Below are positions 1 to 7,047 of a stretch of DNA of 55,132 bases, one piece after another. Every line of letters begins with the position of its first letter. Positions within the stretch are counted from its first letter, which is position 1. The notes beneath the pieces were generated by a model. That model was not told the DNA's origin. It made no database searches and was given only the letters and a program-made list of their open reading frames with translations. Source of the DNA: CAZBNB01 sp964493245 (GTDB lineage Bacteria > Pseudomonadota > Gammaproteobacteria > Legionellales > Legionellaceae); the NCBI GenBank assembly GCA_964493245.1, contig CAZBNB010000021.1, positions 1 through 55,132 of the forward strand, given 5' to 3'. The position numbers were made by a program, and so were the translations under genes.

Positions 1-100
1 TGACCGAATTAAAAATAAAATCCAACGAAGAGATCGGTGTTTTACGTAAGTCCTGTAAAAATAAAATCCGCCTCGACCTCGATGTGTTGCGCAGGCCCTG
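1..100. repeat. Dispersed hairpin repeat, partial copy at window edge
   Basis: Positions 1-55 match one end of the intergenic repeat also found at 34541, 46279, 47627 and 50361: the blocks GAATTAAAAATAAAATCC and TTTTACGTAAGTCCTG are shared. Positions 55-100 look like a second, overlapping copy of the same end (TAAAAATAAAATCCGCCTCG, then a degenerate GCGCAGGCCCTG). The rest of the element lies outside the window. Confidence 0.8.
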
Positions 101-190
101 TATCACCCACCACCCATCATGCCAATTGCCACAGAACAACTCTTAAGATATGCTTGGCGCACTTCTTTTACTGTTCTGGGTACTCACACG

Positions 191-1126
191 ATGTGGTTTA
201 ACAATATATTACTTTACCATTATGAATTTGATTCAAAAGATCCCTTAAGCACATTGCTTGAGGAAGAGCATTTAAAGCCCTGCCCGCCACATGCACGCGT
301 TATGTTTGGCTGGGTACCGCCGTTTAAAGACGCACTGGCTCATGCTTGTATGGGGCTTGATCTTGTTTGCTTTGGTAAAGAGGAACGAATTTTACCACGC
401 AGTGTCGTTAAACGTGAGGCTGAAGAGCGTGCACAACTGTTAGAAGCGCAACGCGGTTATCCAGTCAAACGAGCCGAGCGCGCACAACTTGCCGAAGACA
501 TTGAATTTGAGTTTTTACCTAAGGCATTTTGTATACAAAAGCGTTTGTTGGGTTATTTAGATCATCAACGAAAATGGCTAATCATTAATACCAATAGCCT
601 TAATCAAGCTACACCATTACTGGCTTGCTTACGCAAATCTATTCCCAGCATTAAACTCGAAGCACTGACTGCCAATGAAAACTTAGCTGCGCAGTTTGCT
701 AAATGGATCATTGATCCAAGCACGTTACCAGCCCATATTCAATTAGGTGCAAACTGTATTCTCTTTTCACCAGATAATGAGAAAAAGCGCTTTCACTGTA
801 AAGGATACGAGTTGCCAGCAGAAGAAGTGCATTCTCTGCTGTCTCAAGGATTACTTGCTTCAGAAATTACTTTGATTTGGCATGAGCGCATTCAATTGAC
901 GTTGACACACGACTTGACAGTCAAACAAGTCAAATGCCTGGATTACCTAGCAGATGACTTTCAAGAAATACGCCGTTTGGGTGAGGAAGAGCAGCAAGAT
1001 GCCGCACTGACTTTATTGGCAGGTGAGTTACGCACGTTATTTGATGATTTCATTATTCCGCTCGCCAGAGCTGAATCGACTACCTCAACAACAACGACAA
1101 CGACACCAACACTCTGTGAGGCCTAA
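191..1126 (+). CDS. rdgC: Recombination-associated protein RdgC
   Basis: RdgC is a ring-shaped, nucleoid-associated DNA-binding protein that restrains RecA-dependent recombination. The 311-aa product has the family hallmarks: an N-terminus starting MWFNN, a segment FGWVPPF near residue 40, and FEFLPKAF near 125. The open frame runs upstream to 119, but the family's canonical N-terminus begins at the ATG at 191. The visible ribosome binding site is weak. It is about the usual family length (E. coli about 303 aa). The extra residues are a Thr-rich tail (STTSTTTTTT) encoded by an imperfect ACAACG microsatellite at about 1080-1110, which looks like a local repeat expansion beyond the conserved domain. 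bamD starts 2 nt after the stop, so the two are probably co-transcribed. Confidence 0.95.
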   Translation: MWFNNILLYHYEFDSKDPLSTLLEEEHLKPCPPHARVMFGWVPPFKDALAHACMGLDLVCFGKEERILPRSVVKREAEERAQLLEAQRGYPVKRAERAQLAEDIEFEFLPKAFCIQKRLLGYLDHQRKWLIINTNSLNQATPLLACLRKSIPSIKLEALTANENLAAQFAKWIIDPSTLPAHIQLGANCILFSPDNEKKRFHCKGYELPAEEVHSLLSQGLLASEITLIWHERIQLTLTHDLTVKQVKCLDYLADDFQEIRRLGEEEQQDAALTLLAGELRTLFDDFIIPLARAESTTSTTTTTTPTLCEA

Positions 1127-1127
1127 C

Positions 1128-1922
1128 ATGAATAGACCTTTTAAACTTTTCTGTATTTTAATCATATTGTTGTCGTTGGTTGGCTGCAAACATTGGTGGA
1201 AATCGGATGATGACGATGACGATACCCCTTTCCAAGGTATGACTGCCAAACAAATTTATGAAGAAGGCAATGTGTCGTTGAAGAAAAAACAATACAGTGA
1301 TGCCATTAAACATTTTGAAGCACTGGACACATTATACCCTTTTAACGATTATGCCGAGCAAGCACAGATTGATTTGATTTACGCATACTTTAAAAAAGAA
1401 GACTATCCATCATCAGCGGCCACGGCAGAACGTTTTATTCATTTATATCCACGTTCTCAACGTGTTGATTATGCCTACTACATGAAAGGGTTAGCGCATT
1501 TTCATCAAGTTCGCGGCACACTCGCGCAAATGTTACCAATGGATATTTCTTGGCGAGATCCAGGAACACAGTCGCAAGCATATTCAGATTTTGCAACGTT
1601 GGTAGAAAAATTTCCCAAGAGCCGTTATAAACCTAACTCACTACAGCACATGATTTATCTGCGTAACATGTTTGCACAAAAAGAGTTGAACGTAGCATTG
1701 TACTACTACGATCGCAAAATGTATGTCGCAGCTGAAGAACGTGCCAGCTACCTGATAAAAACGTATCCGCAAGCCCCAAGCGCCAAAACCGCATTGGCGA
1801 TCGTATACCATGCCGATACACAATTAGGACTCACACAAGCGGCGAATGATGCGTTAGCAGTATACCGAAATACGTATCACAGCAACCCGAAACAAGTTCC
1901 TAAAGAAAAAGGTACATTATAG
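1128..1922 (+). CDS. bamD: Outer membrane protein assembly factor BamD (lipoprotein)
   Basis: BamD is the essential TPR lipoprotein of the BAM complex, which inserts beta-barrel proteins into the outer membrane. The product is 264 aa. It has a hydrophobic signal peptide with lipobox LVGC (Cys20) and TPR-like helices from about residue 40 (AKQIYEEGNVSLKKKQYSDA), as in the YfiO/ComL family. The start at 1128 follows GAGG with 6-nt spacing; an in-frame upstream start inside rdgC would remove the signal peptide from the N-terminus. Six consecutive aspartates (27-32) directly after the lipidated Cys form an unusually acidic tether. bamB lies at 35945, unlinked. Confidence 0.95.
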   Translation: MNRPFKLFCILIILLSLVGCKHWWKSDDDDDDTPFQGMTAKQIYEEGNVSLKKKQYSDAIKHFEALDTLYPFNDYAEQAQIDLIYAYFKKEDYPSSAATAERFIHLYPRSQRVDYAYYMKGLAHFHQVRGTLAQMLPMDISWRDPGTQSQAYSDFATLVEKFPKSRYKPNSLQHMIYLRNMFAQKELNVALYYYDRKMYVAAEERASYLIKTYPQAPSAKTALAIVYHADTQLGLTQAANDALAVYRNTYHSNPKQVPKEKGTL

Positions 1923-1960
1923 TCTTGCATGCCACCTCACTCTGCGATAGAATTCGCGAC

Positions 1961-2048
1961 GGAGAGGTGGCAGAGTGGTCGATTGCGGCGGTCTTGAAAA
2001 CCGTTGAAGGGAAACCTTCCCAGGGTTCGAATCCCTGTCTCTCCGCCA
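1961..2048 (+). tRNA. tRNA-Ser (anticodon UGA)
   Basis: An 88-nt class II tRNA. The acceptor stem GGAGAGG pairs with TCTCTCC, followed by discriminator G and an encoded CCA (2046-2048). The anticodon loop CTTGAAA places TGA at 1995-1997. There is a long variable arm (GTTGAAGGGAAACCTTCC) and a T arm GGTTCGAATCC. The last 14 nt form part of a 37-bp direct repeat that recurs at 4175, so the gene is the attachment site of an integrated element. Confidence 0.97.
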
Positions 2049-2071
2049 AGTTATGATCGTAACTTGTTGAA
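2035..2071 (+). repeat. Attachment-site repeat at tRNA-Ser 3' end (att, left copy)
   Basis: A 37-bp sequence starting CTGTCTCTCCGCCA in the tRNA 3' end and running into AGTTATGATCGTAACTTG. It is repeated without mismatch at 4175-4211 in the same orientation. The tail contains a small inverted repeat, AAGTTA/TAACTT. Recombination within the tRNA 3' end keeps the tRNA intact, typical of tyrosine-recombinase islands. Confidence 0.9.
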
Positions 2072-2117
2072 TAGATAAAGATTTACAAAATTAATTCTTC
2101 TTCAGGCTAACTTCTAG

Positions 2118-2291
2118 GATAACTCTCTGAAAAAGTTCAGATCAATTGATGAACTACAAAAAGATCTGGACGAATGGCTCAATTATTATAATAATGAGCG
2201 CACCCATCAATGCAAAATGTGCTGCGGACGAACACCAACGCAAACTTTGGTTGATGGCAAACAACTCTGGAAGGAAAAGTTTATAAACTAA
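2118..2291 (+). pseudogene. IS481/IS3-like transposase, C-terminal fragment
   Basis: The frame 2118-2291 encodes the end of an integrase-core transposase: SIDELQKDLDEWLNYYNNER, then THQCKMCCGRTPTQTL and a stop at 2289-2291. The DDE catalytic part is missing; an in-frame TAG lies at 2115-2117, about 30 nt inside the island boundary. The sequence after the stop (TGACAGACACTT, then CTGTCAGATCAGGTTTGAAC up to about 2355) resembles the terminal end of such an IS. It is probably a relic of a former insertion truncated by deletion. Confidence 0.75.
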
Positions 2292-2409
2292 ATTTGACCT
2301 GACAGACACTTCTAAAAAACCGGCAACTGTCAGATCAGGTTTGAACTACTACAAATTAAACAATACCATGAACATTCAACCATTTTTTCATAAAGCCTCA
2401 CCAATTACA

Positions 2410-2736
2410 TCAATGAGAAGGTATATCTTTAAATCCTTGAATTGCAATAGGAGGTCTGTTGGGAAATTCCGCTGTTAACTTAAGCGTTCCCCCCATAGCA
2501 GCAATATACTTCTTTAAGGTAGATAACAACATATCAGAACGACGTTCTAATCTGGAAATACCATCTTGTTTCATATGTAAAGCCAAGCACAATTCTTGCT
2601 GTGTTTTATCCAATGCAAACCGCAAGTCTCTCAACGTCATTTCTTCAGCGATTAATTCATTTGCACGACTTTGAATTAAATCCTGATGATCTTGAGGGAG
2701 CGCTTTGAGCTTGTCATTCAGTGATTTCCCCATCAT
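2410..2736 (-). CDS. HigA-type antitoxin, XRE helix-turn-helix
   Basis: A 108-aa antitoxin expected to bind and neutralise the toxin encoded just upstream (2733-3101) and to repress their shared promoter. A helix-turn-helix of the XRE/HigA type spans about residues 35-70 (LRDLRFALDKTQQELCLAL, then KQDGISRLERRSDM). The toxin stop and antitoxin start overlap as ATGATG, so translation is coupled. Either ATG (2736 or 2733) fits; GAGG spacing slightly favours the second. The toxin-first order is typical of higBA and unlike relBE. Family membership is recognised from sequence pattern; the pair's activity is inferred. Confidence 0.85.
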   Translation of the reverse strand: MMGKSLNDKLKALPQDHQDLIQSRANELIAEEMTLRDLRFALDKTQQELCLALHMKQDGISRLERRSDMLLSTLKKYIAAMGGTLKLTAEFPNRPPIAIQGFKDIPSH

Positions 2737-3101
2737 ACACCTCGCTTATTAAGTTTAGACAAGTGATTGTCAAATCGAGTATCCGCCTTTTTAATCATCT
2801 CTTTATAAAAACGTTTTTGACTAGTGCCAGATTTATCACCACATACAAGCAAAATGGCATGGCGTTTTGGATCAAAAGCAAAGGCTAATCGCCAAACACT
2901 ATTATCTGCACTAAACCGGAGTTCCTTCATATTTGCATGCTTTGAGCCATTTAACGTATCGACATGTGGTCTGCCAAGCGAAGGACCAAATTTTTCCAAA
3001 AGCCTTAAATGCGCATAACACTCAACTTGCACTACTTTATTTAACTCGTCAAACTCTGCTTCAAAAGCATCATCAAAAATGATATTCCATTGTATGCTCA
3101 T
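2733..3101 (-). CDS. RelE/HigB-family toxin (Gp49-like)
   Basis: A 122-aa toxin of the phage-derived Gp49-like branch of the RelE/ParE superfamily, whose members usually cleave mRNA at the ribosome. Family marks are visible: FGPSLGRPHVDTLNGSKHAN near residues 38-57, then MKELRFSAD and AFAFDPKRHAILLVCGDKSG. It is translated before its antitoxin and overlaps it by 4 nt. The basic residues K58, R61 and R70 fit the usual RelE-fold catalytic surface, though the exact catalytic set cannot be fixed by eye. It looks intact. Confidence 0.87.
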   Translation of the reverse strand: MSIQWNIIFDDAFEAEFDELNKVVQVECYAHLRLLEKFGPSLGRPHVDTLNGSKHANMKELRFSADNSVWRLAFAFDPKRHAILLVCGDKSGTSQKRFYKEMIKKADTRFDNHLSKLNKRGV

Positions 3102-3118
3102 AGTATGGACTTAATAAC

Positions 3119-3138
3119 ATATGTTGTCAAACACATAT
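3119..3138. promoter_or_regulatory. Imperfect palindrome, probable operator of the first TA module
   Basis: ATATGT and ACATAT arms flank TGTCAAAC about 20 nt upstream of the toxin start at 3101. Read on the minus strand it contains a perfect -35 consensus TTGACA, followed 17 nt later by CATACT. That -10-like hexamer abuts the start codon, so the promoter assignment is uncertain. Toxin-antitoxin operons are normally autorepressed at such sites. Confidence 0.4.
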
Positions 3139-3264
3139 TTTGATTTTATCTATTAATGAAGTCAAGCGATAATGGTATAATCTGAAATAGTTTTGACGTA
3201 ATCTGACACAAATTTATAGTTCATAAATTTTTGATATCCCGTTGTATAAAAGGAAGTTCTTTTT

Positions 3265-3310
3265 CTAATCTATGTCGTTTTTTTGTTAAAGCGTCGATTT
3301 AAATTCAAAT
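3265..3310. repeat. Short A/T-rich repeat shared with 6858-6964
   Basis: CTAATCTATGTCGTTTTTTT is followed by GTTAAAG.GTCGATTTAAATT. Both halves recur upstream of the giant SecA-like gene, where about 55 bp separates them (6858-6876 and 6931-6964). Here they are contiguous. The repeat links the tRNA island and the neighbouring cluster; its function is unknown. Confidence 0.6.
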
Positions 3311-3323
3311 ATTACACAAAATA

Positions 3324-3638
3324 CTATGCCCTTTTGGCATTTCTAACATTATCCGGCGTGACGGACAAATGAAAGCCCAATGCGTGTAATATTTCATTCG
3401 TATTTCTTAAATATGGATTTCCAGTATTCGCAACTGTTTTATATAAACTCGTTCTGCCTTTAGAGGTCTTTTTAGAAAGCTTTGCTATACCACCATGTGC
3501 TTCAACAACATTGCGTAGTGCTTCCAAAAAACCATCGATATCTCCATCATTAAGAGCAGCATTCAGATATCCAGCCGCTTCATTTTGATCCTTCAATGAA
3601 TCAATTAAATAATCGTGGTAATCAATACTTTTAGGCAT
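3324..3638 (-). CDS. Antitoxin of addiction-module antidote family
   Basis: A 104-aa antitoxin of the HigA-like 'putative addiction module antidote' family. It has the characteristic N-terminus (YHDYLIDSLKD) and an acidic stretch, then a helix-turn-helix (HGGIAKLSKKTSKGRTSLYK) and the family segment NPYLRNTNEILHALG. The open frame extends to 3662, but the ATG at 3638 has a GGAG ribosome binding site at good distance and matches the family N-terminus. It overlaps the toxin stop by 8 nt, giving translational coupling. It should neutralise the RelE/ParE-type protein at 3631-3972 and bind the perfect palindrome at 3982. Confidence 0.85.
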   Translation of the reverse strand: MPKSIDYHDYLIDSLKDQNEAAGYLNAALNDGDIDGFLEALRNVVEAHGGIAKLSKKTSKGRTSLYKTVANTGNPYLRNTNEILHALGFHLSVTPDNVRNAKRA

Positions 3639-3972
3639 GATCTTCTCCTCGTAAATAATCATTTAAGTAAATTTTAGCAAGCTTGATATCGTTATTCTGA
3701 GTTTTCTTATCTCCTCCACACAACAAAAGGACAAGAGCACCATTTACTTCGCTAAAATAAAGGCGATAACCAGAGCCAAATTTAAACTTTAACTCACTGA
3801 CACCATCGGCTAAAATTTTATATTCGCCCAAATTACCCAACGCTACTCGTGCTAATCTAGCTTTTATCCGTTGGCGAACAACTGGATCTAATGACTCTAA
3901 CCATGAAACAACAGGACAATCACCATCGTCTCGTTGATACATTACTATAGTTTTTCTTTTTATTTCCTTCAT
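3631..3972 (-). CDS. RelE/ParE-family addiction module killer toxin
   Basis: A 113-aa toxin of the RelE/ParE addiction-module killer subfamily. It begins MKEIKRKTIVMYQRDDGDCP, with the core KARLARVALGNLGEYK, ELKFKFGSGYRLYF and the conserved LCGGDKKTQ.NDI..A end. The open frame runs up to 4056, but that extension crosses the 20-bp palindrome at 3982 and has no family counterpart, so the ATG at 3972 was chosen. The pair appears intact. With the first module this makes two unrelated-looking RelE-fold systems within 1.6 kb, which would stabilise the island against loss. Confidence 0.87.
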   Translation of the reverse strand: MKEIKRKTIVMYQRDDGDCPVVSWLESLDPVVRQRIKARLARVALGNLGEYKILADGVSELKFKFGSGYRLYFSEVNGALVLLLCGGDKKTQNNDIKLAKIYLNDYLRGEDHA

Positions 3973-3981
3973 AACACCTAA

Positions 3982-4001
3982 TTGTATCCCATGGGATACA
4001 A
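3982..4001. promoter_or_regulatory. Perfect 20-bp palindrome, operator of the second TA module
   Basis: TTGTATCCC, a central AT, then GGGATACAA: every base is symmetric over 20 bp. It sits 9 nt upstream of the toxin ATG (3972), the position expected for the autoregulatory site bound by the antitoxin or TA complex. An NcoI-like CCATGG core lies at the centre. The role is inferred from position and symmetry. Confidence 0.7.
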
Positions 4002-4174
4002 AAATACAATAACATGCTGTATAATCAGCAAAAGTATACTTACTAAAATTTGGCAACAGCTTGTTGCCAAATTTAAAACACTTTTTTACAGGGGTAGCCT
4101 AAAGGGTAACCTTTTTCGTCAAAAAAAATAATAAATATATAATATTCAATGTGTTGAATAAATTAATCGGAGGT

Positions 4175-4211
4175 CTGTCTCTCCGCCAAGTTATGATCGT
4201 AACTTGTTGAA
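4175..4211 (+). repeat. Attachment-site repeat (att, right copy)
   Basis: An exact copy of 2035-2071, including 14 nt of tRNA-Ser 3' end with CCA, but with no tRNA body before it. It marks the distal boundary of the island. The preceding bases (GGAGGT versus AATCCC at the tRNA) no longer match. Confidence 0.9.
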
Positions 4212-4291
4212 ACCTAAAGCACATTTGAGCGAGTAATAGGCACGCTTCGTAGCCTGTATTTGCCACTTGATCACAAAATATTGGTCTACAA

Positions 4292-4310
4292 TTAACTATA
4301 TGATAGTTAA
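4292..4310. promoter_or_regulatory. Palindrome upstream of the 707-aa gene
   Basis: TTAACTAT, ATG, ATAGTTAA: an 8-bp perfect inverted repeat with a 3-nt centre, ending 8 nt before the first ATG at 4319. It could be a regulator binding site controlling the first gene of the unusual cluster. The sequence alone does not identify the regulator. Confidence 0.4.
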
Positions 4311-4318
4311 ATTGGGCC

Positions 4319-6442
4319 ATGAGCACTATGAAAAACTTTGACGAGCATGTCATTGAGAGAAAAGCGCTCAGCGGGAAAGGCCTTTATACACATGGAATTT
4401 CGCAAGGAAAGTTAAAAGAATCATCTAAAACATGGGTCATAAAAGAGCCAAGTAATAGTGAGCTTAAGTCTGCAAAAGATCTCGAACTCCTAGCCGATGC
4501 AGAGGTGGAGCTTTTAGCGCAAGAGTTTTTTCGACTAGTGATCCCTCATCAACCCGAAACGCGATTACTGATCCAATCAACAAACGATGGACGTCAAATT
4601 CCTTATATCTGCTCTGCAATGGTGAATAATTATCGACCTTTGCCCAGCGGTGAATCCGAACACTTTATGGATGGCCAGTATACTGGCCTAGGTCAAGTTT
4701 TAGTCACAGCGGCATTTGTAGAAGAGAAAGATCTAAAAAATGTCAATATTGGATTAGATAACTCAAATAGAGTGATCAAAATTGATGGAGATTATTGTTT
4801 TAGTTCCGTTTCTACACCAAATGTTGATTACCAACTAACAACGCAAATGATTGCATCACTGCCCTGCCCAGATAATTTTCCCGCGTTCAATTGGCTGGAT
4901 TATATAGAGCAAGGAGTAAAAAAACCATCAAGCTCTATTGTCAGTCCAAATTTATCAAAAGACACTGAGTTTAGAAAAGAAGTCAATCAAGCATTATTAA
5001 AAATATGCGTCATGTCCGATAGCTTTATTCAACGTTTTGTTTATGCTTACAAAACTATCGACCCTGAAAAATATATTCAGCTTATCAAAAAAAATCGAGA
5101 TCAATTACGCATCCATGCGTTACAAGATCCTGATTTTAAAAACTATTTACAGACATCAACAGCTGAAAAAGATGCCAATGAGTTAATCTCTCACATGCAA
5201 ACATTTGTAGCCAATGGTGATATTCACATAGTGGTTGATTCAGATCAAGAAACGACTGTCCATGACGAAGTAATTGCTAATTTTGACAATCTTAAATTGA
5301 CGCAAGAAGTATATACCTTGATAGTCACCACGCGCTCCGGGGATACGCTCAACAAGCTTCATGATTTACAAAAAAGACAATCTGGCTTTCCGCTTTCTGA
5401 GATTAAAGAGCAATTACTAGATATGAAAGTGGAATTAAAAAAACAGTTAATTGAATTAGAACGGAAAAAGTTAGACAAACTCACAACGAACGACGCAAAT
5501 AGAACCTTGGTCATGGCGAACTTTGAGTTCATAAACAGAGTTGATTCATACCGCATCGATGATAATGAGCAAGATAAACCGATCATCGATTTTTGTAATG
5601 AACAAAGGCAACAACTCAAGGGTATCGTCAATGATACAGAAAAATTAAAGACGATGCACTCCACATTAAAAAACATGTATCAAACAGCGGAAGCTCGACA
5701 AAAAAATAAAGAGATTATTTTATATAATAAAAATTTGATCACAAAAATTCGAGCTTACAATCCATCAGATGATATGCTCTGTAAATTTTGTAACGAGCAA
5801 GAAAAAAAATTACAACAAATCTCTAGCTTAACAACATTATCAGCTATGCAGACAGAATTAAGCGTCAAGTATACGGAACAAAAAAATGCATATATGGCCG
5901 ATGTAGCGAATAATGAATCACTTTTAGATCAAATCTATGATGCACGAATCAATGATAATGACGATGTTCTCATAGCGTTTCATGATACTCAGACAAAAGA
6001 GTTACAAAATCTCTCTATAACTCCTAACAAAAATAAATTATTAGCGATGCAACAAGAATTAGAAGCTGTATTAAAATCCGTAACCTCTCCTGAAGTTCTT
6101 ATGGTAAAAAAAGCTGTGAAAACATTCCGAGACAGTTATATTTCAAAAGAAAGTAAACAACAAAAGGCACAAGATATCGAAGAAGCACTCATCAGTATAC
6201 CTGTAAAGCGGAGAAAAAACGTGATCAGCGGCCCAGAAAATCCGGTACAATATGAATTAGCACGCCATCGAAAAAATAATACGGTACACCTTGTTCCTGG
6301 GACTGGCGGAGCAATAGACAAAGAAAAAGCAGCAAAAGCTTTTAAGCGTTTGAAAGACGAAATCAAGAAATTACCTAAGCCATCGCCAGAAAACACCGTG
6401 GAACAAACACAAGCAGACATACCTAACCCTACGAAGAGGTAA
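4319..6442 (+). CDS. Large protein with kinase-like N-terminal motifs, candidate effector
   Basis: A 707-aa protein not assigned to a named family. The first ~200 residues show an arrangement seen in atypical kinases and in several Legionella effectors: a Gly-rich SGKGLYTHG (18-26), a lysine in WVIKEP (Lys42), a catalytic-loop-like NIG (143-145) and a metal-binding-like IDGD (155-158). The rest is strongly helical and charged, with repeated segments around RVDSYRIDDNEQDKPI and KIRAYNPSDDMLCKFC, followed by a basic, Pro-containing tail. No signal peptide or membrane segment is evident. Two start codons (4319, 4328) are possible. The stop lies 3 nt before the next gene, so they form an operon. 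A kinase fold and an effector role are inferences; HipA-like or PI3/4-kinase-like are alternatives. Confidence 0.6.
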   Translation: MSTMKNFDEHVIERKALSGKGLYTHGISQGKLKESSKTWVIKEPSNSELKSAKDLELLADAEVELLAQEFFRLVIPHQPETRLLIQSTNDGRQIPYICSAMVNNYRPLPSGESEHFMDGQYTGLGQVLVTAAFVEEKDLKNVNIGLDNSNRVIKIDGDYCFSSVSTPNVDYQLTTQMIASLPCPDNFPAFNWLDYIEQGVKKPSSSIVSPNLSKDTEFRKEVNQALLKICVMSDSFIQRFVYAYKTIDPEKYIQLIKKNRDQLRIHALQDPDFKNYLQTSTAEKDANELISHMQTFVANGDIHIVVDSDQETTVHDEVIANFDNLKLTQEVYTLIVTTRSGDTLNKLHDLQKRQSGFPLSEIKEQLLDMKVELKKQLIELERKKLDKLTTNDANRTLVMANFEFINRVDSYRIDDNEQDKPIIDFCNEQRQQLKGIVNDTEKLKTMHSTLKNMYQTAEARQKNKEIILYNKNLITKIRAYNPSDDMLCKFCNEQEKKLQQISSLTTLSAMQTELSVKYTEQKNAYMADVANNESLLDQIYDARINDNDDVLIAFHDTQTKELQNLSITPNKNKLLAMQQELEAVLKSVTSPEVLMVKKAVKTFRDSYISKESKQQKAQDIEEALISIPVKRRKNVISGPENPVQYELARHRKNNTVHLVPGTGGAIDKEKAAKAFKRLKDEIKKLPKPSPENTVEQTQADIPNPTKR

Positions 6443-6445
6443 CAA

Positions 6446-6778
6446 ATGACTTCATTATGGAAAAATGATGATATTAAAAAAATCCGTTTACTCCGAGAAG
6501 AAGCGAGGCTGTTGCTTGAAACAAATAATTCCATTGTGGAGGAGATTTGGGATATTGACCGTCAATTAAATACGTCCGAAAAGACCAAGACAGACTTAAT
6601 CAACCGAAAAACATTGCTTTGCCAGCAATTAGATGCAGAAAAATATGATGATAAAATCGCCATGCTAAAACAAAAGATTTATACACTGGAAGTTGCGACA
6701 TATGGCGAGTCACATATTCTTGATGATTCACCCTATCCTGGTGAACGTGGGAACGATTTATTAAATCATCAGCCTTGA
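6446..6778 (+). CDS. Small coiled-coil protein, unknown function
   Basis: 110 aa, not recognised. It starts 3 nt after the 707-aa gene with GAGG upstream of ATG (AAGAGGTAACAAATG), so it is very likely translated from the same message. Residues about 10-80 are almost continuous charged helix with heptad-like leucines (IRLLREEARLLLE, then LINRKTLLCQQLDAEK), and the tail is short and unstructured. The size, helical content and position suggest a binding partner or chaperone-like protein for its neighbour. That role is a guess from context. Confidence 0.6.
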   Translation: MTSLWKNDDIKKIRLLREEARLLLETNNSIVEEIWDIDRQLNTSEKTKTDLINRKTLLCQQLDAEKYDDKIAMLKQKIYTLEVATYGESHILDDSPYPGERGNDLLNHQP

Positions 6779-6857
6779 ACGTAACGTCCATTAGTAACGG
6801 TTATCGGTATGCAGACCGGCCTCGGCACATAGGTGGTCAGTGAATTGTCAACACCCC

Positions 6858-6964
6858 CTAATCTATGTCGTTTTTTGTTGAATCCAGGGTTTAATTTTGA
6901 AATTTCAGGCGCTTAAAACACAACTTTGCAGTTTTTTTGTTAAAGAATCGATTTAAATTTAAAT
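6858..6964. repeat. A/T-rich repeat upstream of the giant gene
   Basis: Contains CTAATCTATGTCGTTTTTT (6858-6876) and GTTTTTTTGTTAAAG.ATCGATTTAAATT (6931-6964), the two halves of the repeat at 3265-3310, here separated by about 55 bp. It is preceded at 6843 by ATTGTCAACA, which also ends the inverted-repeat element at 54049-54204. The TTTGTTAAAG core also recurs before the gene at 16329. Confidence 0.55.
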
Positions 6965-7047
6965 AAATTTTGTTTTTTCATTTCAAGCCCCTCACCTATT
7001 GCCAACCATAGTCTATAATTTAACAAAGAGAAGATTTTATAGGCTAA

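Larger units (their letters stand above)
2035..4211. mobile_element. tRNA-Ser-integrated mini-island with two toxin-antitoxin modules
   Basis: The segment between the two 37-bp direct repeats is about 2.1 kb. It contains an IS481-like transposase remnant (2118-2291) and two toxin-antitoxin operons on the minus strand (2410-3101 and 3324-3972). No integrase or excisionase frame is present, so it is either a deletion remnant of a larger island held in place by its addiction modules, or an element mobilised in trans. That the repeats are att sites is inferred from their position and identity. Confidence 0.75.

Noticed and set aside
2072..2130. Active insertion sequence in the island
   Set aside because: Only about the last 57 codons of the transposase remain, with a stop just before them, and no left IS end is visible.
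4099..4353. 84-aa minus-strand frame across the right att repeat
   Set aside because: It spans the att repeat and the palindrome before the 707-aa gene and resembles no protein; it is a shadow frame.
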